Shown: positions 6,562 through 9,682 of the stretch, in pieces | Position numbering within the stretch: position 1 is the first letter of the stretch | Layout: every line of letters begins with the position of its first letter | DNA from: Nitrospina sp. | Lineage (GTDB): Bacteria; Nitrospinota; Nitrospinia; Nitrospinales; VA-1 | Assembly (NCBI GenBank): GCA_018665625.1 | Contig: JABJCF010000203.1 | Coordinates: forward strand, 1-9,682 | Reading direction: 5' to 3' | DNA length: 9,682 bases | Notes under the pieces: generated by a model | What the model was told of the DNA's origin: nothing | The model's database searches: none | Seen by the model: only the letters and a program-made list of their open reading frames with translations | Translations under genes and position numbers: made by a program

Positions 6562-6978
6562 GTGATTGAAAAACTAAAATCCATTAAAATTGCTGAAATT
6601 ATGACTCGGCCGGTTGTTTGCACCAGTCCTGATTCCTCTGCTTACGATATTCTTGCCAAACTAAATAGCACTCATTTTTCTGGCCTGCCCGTGGTTGAAG
6701 ACCATGTTGTAATGGGTATTGTTTCCGAAAAAGATATTTTACAATTAGTATTGCAGGGTAAAAATCTGAAAACGACTCCCGTCTCTGAGTTCATGACTAG
6801 AGATGTAGTTACAGCAGACCAGGACTGCGCTATCCTTCCCTTGCTGAAAGCTTTTATCGACAATCAGGTTCTTCGGCTACCCGTCACCCACCAGGGAAAA
6901 TTGGTGGGAATTGTAACCCGACATGATTTGTTGAAATTAATAATTGATTCCACACCTGAGTTCCCTGTTATTTCCTAA
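6562..6978 (+). CDS. Two-CBS-domain protein
   Basis: A 138-residue protein made almost wholly of a CBS (Bateman) pair, a module that usually binds adenosine nucleotides such as AMP, ATP or SAM and reports energy state. CBS1 spans about 8-65 (IAEIMTRPVVCTSPD, then GLPVVEDHVVMGIVSEKDI) and CBS2 about 73-131 (VSEFMTRDVVTADQD, then LRLPVTHQGKLVGIVTRHDLL). No other domain is attached, so it probably acts on a partner protein. The start is GTG, supported by GAGAGG at 6549-6554 with 7 nt spacing. It stands 190 bp after the MASE1 kinase and is followed on the same strand by the YqeG-like phosphatase. The ligand and target cannot be told from sequence. Confidence 0.9.
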   Translation: MIEKLKSIKIAEIMTRPVVCTSPDSSAYDILAKLNSTHFSGLPVVEDHVVMGIVSEKDILQLVLQGKNLKTTPVSEFMTRDVVTADQDCAILPLLKAFIDNQVLRLPVTHQGKLVGIVTRHDLLKLIIDSTPEFPVIS

Positions 6979-7071
6979 AAAACTGAAGCTATACTATTTT
7001 ATCGAGTGCATAATGCGCCGAATGATTTTATCCTGCCCTTCAAAGAATTCTATTTACGCAAAATCTTTTAC

Positions 7072-7668
7072 ATGACCCAAGCCCATTCAACCTCATCTGA
7101 TCGCGAAGGCCTCACATCGGCGAAACTCTCGCGTTTCCTTTCTCTTCCTTTTCAACCTTCTCGGTTAACGACTTATCTGGCCGTTAAAAATTTCGAAGAG
7201 GTCCCGTTGGATGTTCTTTTGAGGGATGGGATGCAGGGGGTACTATTAGATGCCGATGGAACATTGGGTCCACACCATACTCGTGACTTCGACATTGCTG
7301 TTATAGATCATGTGAAGAAATTGCTGCAGATGGGATTAAAAGTTGCGATTTATACCAACGCTTCCGATGACCGGTTTCAGCCATTTGAAATACTCGGAGT
7401 CAAGATTGTTAAAAATGTGCCGCCGAAACCCGATCGGGCTGGATTCGAAATTGCTATGAAAGAGTTTTTAGGATTGCACGATCCTTCTAAAATTTGCATG
7501 ATCGGCGACAACTATATCACCGATGGCGGGGCCATCGATGCGGGCATGTGTTTCATCTATACTCAGCCAGTAAATGGTAATGAGGCTATTATTCACCGGC
7601 TGACCCGTTACCTGGCTTATTTATGCGCCTGCCTTCACGGGAAAATCCCTCAAGAGCGTCCACTATAA
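7072..7668 (+). CDS. YqeG-like HAD-superfamily phosphatase
   Basis: A soluble HAD hydrolase close to the YqeG (class IIIA) type, small phosphatases of unsettled substrate. Numbering from the ATG at 7072 (198 aa), motif I is DADGT at 60-64 (nucleophile D60, acid D62), motif II is T95 in IYTNAS, motif III is K119 in PPKPDR, and motif IV is GDN at 145-147 with D151 in ITDGG. The N-terminal stretch with FLSLPFQPS and a VPLDVLLRDGMQGVLLD lead-in suits the family. The frame is open further upstream to a GTG at 7006, giving 220 aa. Neither start has a good ribosome site; the ATG is preferred for codon and for a length nearer the family norm. It follows the CBS gene on the same strand and may share its transcript. 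Confidence 0.85.
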   Translation: MTQAHSTSSDREGLTSAKLSRFLSLPFQPSRLTTYLAVKNFEEVPLDVLLRDGMQGVLLDADGTLGPHHTRDFDIAVIDHVKKLLQMGLKVAIYTNASDDRFQPFEILGVKIVKNVPPKPDRAGFEIAMKEFLGLHDPSKICMIGDNYITDGGAIDAGMCFIYTQPVNGNEAIIHRLTRYLAYLCACLHGKIPQERPL

Positions 7669-7747
7669 AAACTTTTTCATAAATGGGTTTACTTCTAGGT
7701 CATTTCCAAGAATAATGAAGTAACCAATATCTAAAACTACGTATATT

Positions 7748-8227
7748 ATGGAAATGGAAAACGATCAAATTCAGGAGTACTGTCAGGAAGCTTTAAAAGT
7801 TTCTGAAGAAAAGGGGATTCATCACGGCTTGTCTTACCTCATTGGTGAAAAATTCGGAAGGAATTTTCTGCAGCTCAAAAGAGCACGTCAGAAACTTCAA
7901 TTCCTCTACCCCAATAAAGAGGCATCAGAAAGTCATCCTCTGAATAAAGGAGGACGCGCTTTGAAAATGAGTTATGCGCTGACCATTCAGGAACATTACA
8001 GCACCCCACTGGAGCAGGTTAAATATTACGAACTGTTTCTAAAAGAGTTTTTGGCGGCTATTAAAAACACCTTTTCCACTGAGGACATAAGAAACTATTT
8101 CTATTCTTCTCCACAACTGGGTCCATGCGAACAAGAATCATCTGATTCTGAAATGGATTTCCCCGATGTTTTGCAAGAAGCTGAAGAAATTCTAGCCATC
8201 GAAGATATCAAAAGGCTATTTTTATAA
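7748..8227 (+). CDS. Conserved-looking hypothetical helical protein
   Basis: I do not recognise this 159-residue protein. It has no signal peptide and no membrane helix and is probably cytoplasmic. Residues 6-53 read as helices with many Lys and Glu (EKGIHHGLSYLIGEKFG, then LKRARQKLQFLYP). A second helical block runs from about 73 to 118 (SYALTIQEHYSTPLEQV, YYELFLKEFLAAI, TEDIRNYFY). A short low-complexity acidic linker follows, and a last helix, DVLQEAEEILAIEDIKRLFL, closes the protein. Cysteines are few and no catalytic motif is visible. The ATG at 7748 has no clear ribosome site; an ATG two codons later (7754) is equally possible. It lies 79 bp after the phosphatase and 27 bp before a small membrane-protein ORF in the same frame. 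Confidence 0.75.
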   Translation: MEMENDQIQEYCQEALKVSEEKGIHHGLSYLIGEKFGRNFLQLKRARQKLQFLYPNKEASESHPLNKGGRALKMSYALTIQEHYSTPLEQVKYYELFLKEFLAAIKNTFSTEDIRNYFYSSPQLGPCEQESSDSEMDFPDVLQEAEEILAIEDIKRLFL

Positions 8228-8254
8228 AAATTCGTTCTTAATGTTCAACAAAAT

Positions 8255-8428
8255 ATGGATCAAGACCCACCACCCATTCTAAAACAAAGAACGCGGTTGA
8301 TCATTGCGTTTGTAATTCTTTGTGCCGCATCCGTCCTGATTTTGTTTACGGGTCCTGGCTTTAACTTTGTGTGGCAGGTTATCCTCTCAAGCATTCTCTT
8401 CTTCTTCCTCTTCTGGCTAATTACCTAG
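8255..8428 (+). CDS. 57-aa two-helix membrane protein
   Basis: A short ORF of 57 codons runs from the ATG at 8255 to the TAG at 8426. The product starts with a polar, proline-rich head (MDQDPPPILKQRTR), then has two hydrophobic helices at about 15-31 and 39-56, joined by a short turn with TGPGFNF. The basic Arg/Lys head before helix 1 suggests both ends lie in the cytoplasm. The ORF stands 27 nt after the stop of the 159-aa gene, in the same reading frame, and no convincing ribosome site is visible before it. The regular two-helix pattern, with polar residues confined to head and turn, makes chance unlikely. I do not recognise the family. A 6-bp GC hairpin starts at its stop codon. Confidence 0.5.
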   Translation: MDQDPPPILKQRTRLIIAFVILCAASVLILFTGPGFNFVWQVILSSILFFFLFWLIT

Positions 8429-8442
8429 CGGCGAACCGCCGC
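8428..8442. repeat. GC-rich hairpin at the end of the small membrane-protein gene
   Basis: GCGGCG (8428-8433) and CGCCGC (8437-8442) pair perfectly over 6 bp with a 3-nt loop. It begins at the last base of the TAG stop. No T-run follows on either strand, so it is not a classical intrinsic terminator, though it may protect or pause the end of the transcript between convergent genes. Confidence 0.4.
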
Positions 8443-8529
8443 AGGCAATATGCAATGTCTCACGCTGACTGGCAATAAATTTCTCGGCTTAATAAGTTTT
8501 TGCTATCTTCCTCCTTCTAAGAAACCATT

Positions 8530-9066
8530 CTAGCGGATCAGGAGCCAGACCACTCCTAATAATGCCAGAGCTGACAAGATAATAGACAAGAAAGCCGAGT
8601 TCTTTGCAACAGGAATATCCCGATCCAGTTTTTCGGTGAGGGGGGAGAATGAGTTTTCAATCGTTTTCTTAAGCCCTTCTTTCACTTCATTGAGTATTTC
8701 CATTTTCACAAACCGGGTATTTTCTGCAACCAGTTTATCGAGGTCTTCCAGAACTTTTTCCGATATCTCCGGTGTGGCTTTTTGCAGTTCTTCTCGCACC
8801 GCTTCCAGACTGTCTTCGTTTAATCGACGCATTTTCCGGTCGATCTCTTCCATTTTTGTGTGAATGGCTTTTTCCACCTTAGGCGCAATGTTTTCCTGGA
8901 TCAGCTCCATAGAATCGCGAGCATTGGCTAAAGATTCATGAAGGTGTTCCTGAATTTCTTCTTCAAGGGCTTCTTTTCGAGATTCCACATGCTCTATCAG
9001 AATATCCAGCCGTTGCTGAATTTCTGATACCTTTCTGAAATCCTCCTGGTTACTAGAATCGGTCAT
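8530..9066 (-). CDS. Tail-anchored coiled-coil membrane protein
   Basis: A 178-residue protein of unknown function. It begins with a short polar head (MTDSSNQEDF), then a very long charged helix from about 12 to 145, rich in Glu, Lys, Arg and Leu with heptad-like spacing. It ends in one hydrophobic helix (about 156-176, AFLSIILSALALLGVVWLL) with Ile-Arg at the very C terminus. This suggests a tail anchor with the coiled coil in the cytoplasm and likely oligomerisation. The frame continues 31 codons upstream to 9159, but AGGA at 9073-9076 stands 6 nt before the ATG at 9066, and the upstream residues do not look like part of the fold, so 9066 is chosen. It converges on the small membrane-protein gene and is divergent from the recombinase gene. 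Scaffold or membrane-tether roles are inference only. Confidence 0.8.
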   Translation of the reverse strand: MTDSSNQEDFRKVSEIQQRLDILIEHVESRKEALEEEIQEHLHESLANARDSMELIQENIAPKVEKAIHTKMEEIDRKMRRLNEDSLEAVREELQKATPEISEKVLEDLDKLVAENTRFVKMEILNEVKEGLKKTIENSFSPLTEKLDRDIPVAKNSAFLSIILSALALLGVVWLLIR

Positions 9067-9239
9067 AATTTTTCCTGAATTATTGTCATTTTTTATATTA
9101 GATGGAAATATTTGAAAATGATTGCAGATAATTATGACCTCAACGGCAGATAGTTTCAAATGGTATTAGAGGAACCCCGCCCTTGACTTCAAAGCCACAT
9201 TGAACTACCTTTATACTACTGATAAATAAGAGGTTATTT

Positions 9240-9682
9240 GTGAAGCGCTATATCAAGGAATACACCGATTATCTGGTGGCGGAAAAAAATGCCTCGCCCC
9301 ACACCCTGGAAAGTTACCTCAATGACATTTTACAGTTTGAGGAATTCCTAATTCGATCGGGGCATGCCGGGGAATCGTCTGCTATCAAAATGGATTCCAT
9401 AGACCGATTGGCCGTCCGTTCTTATCTTGGATTTTTATATGACAAAAAGTTTTCAGCAGCTACCATGCGGCGAAAACTTTCTACATTGAGTTCCTTTTTC
9501 CGTTTTTTGTGTCGTGAAGGCCATTTGCAAAACAATGTTGTGAAGTCCGTTCCCGCACCAAAAATGGAAAACAAGCTTCCTACATTTCTTTCCGTAGACG
9601 AGATGTTCCGGCTGATTGACTTACCTGAAGGAAAGGGATTCCTGGCTGTTCGTGACCGGGCAATGCTGGAACTGTTTTACAG
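9240..9682 (+). CDS. xerC: XerC/XerD-type tyrosine recombinase, 3' end beyond window
   Basis: The first 147 codons of a tyrosine recombinase are present; the frame is open to the window edge. Residues 1-105 form the N-terminal SAM-like DNA-binding domain (YLVAEKNASPHTLESYLNDI, ATMRRKLSTLSSFFRFL). The catalytic domain starts at about 114 (LPTFLSVDEMFRLIDLP, then RDRAMLELFYS). The catalytic Arg, His and Tyr residues lie outside the window. Xer proteins resolve chromosome dimers at dif sites. The XerC label rests on overall resemblance and could be XerD or another Xer-like integrase; no integron or phage gene is seen beside it. The start is GTG at 9240, with AAGAGG at 9228-9233 spaced 6 nt away. 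A TATACT box at 9212-9217 could be its -10, but no -35 fits. Confidence 0.85.
   Translation, partial: MKRYIKEYTDYLVAEKNASPHTLESYLNDILQFEEFLIRSGHAGESSAIKMDSIDRLAVRSYLGFLYDKKFSAATMRRKLSTLSSFFRFLCREGHLQNNVVKSVPAPKMENKLPTFLSVDEMFRLIDLPEGKGFLAVRDRAMLELFY

Noticed and set aside
9183..9217. TTGACT and TATACT before the recombinase gene as a promoter
   Set aside because: The spacer is 23 nt, outside the sigma70 range; only the -10-like box is kept as a remark.

Overview
The window looks like an accessory or regulatory stretch from a Gram-negative bacterial chromosome of modest GC content. Evidence for a Gram-negative host is a signal-peptide protein with paired cysteines suited to the periplasm, several inner-membrane sensors, and Shine-Dalgarno (SD) sites of the GGAGG type. 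Gene types and codon usage would fit a deep-branching lineage such as the Nitrospinota or a deltaproteobacterium-like group, but this is a guess from gene content and nothing here proves it. Non-ATG starts are common: GTG or TTG is the best start for four of the ten genes.

Left part (1-1720): a small secreted protein with a twin CX10C cysteine pattern (+) converges on a membrane-tethered LuxR-type regulator (-). The regulator is divergent from a four-helix DUF2231 membrane protein (+). A long imperfect hairpin fills the gap between the DUF2231 gene and the next, convergent gene.

Centre (1724-6371): this is the main sensory block. On the minus strand a flavodiiron-like metallo-beta-lactamase-fold protein of the ODP (oxygen-binding di-iron protein) type is followed after 2 nt by a soluble coiled-coil/PAS histidine kinase. 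This pair looks like a di-iron O2 or NO sensor feeding a kinase. Divergent from it, across a 338-bp gene-free region rich in inverted repeats, is a MASE1-PAS membrane histidine kinase whose kinase core is clearly related to that of the first. Neither kinase has a receiver domain and no response regulator lies in the window.

Right part (6372-9682): a two-CBS-domain protein, a YqeG-like HAD phosphatase, an unrecognised 159-aa helical protein and a previously uncalled 57-aa two-helix membrane protein run on the plus strand and may be loosely co-transcribed. A coiled-coil, tail-anchored membrane protein follows on the minus strand. The window ends inside a tyrosine recombinase of the XerC/XerD type. 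No tRNA, rRNA, CRISPR array, transposase or insertion sequence was seen.
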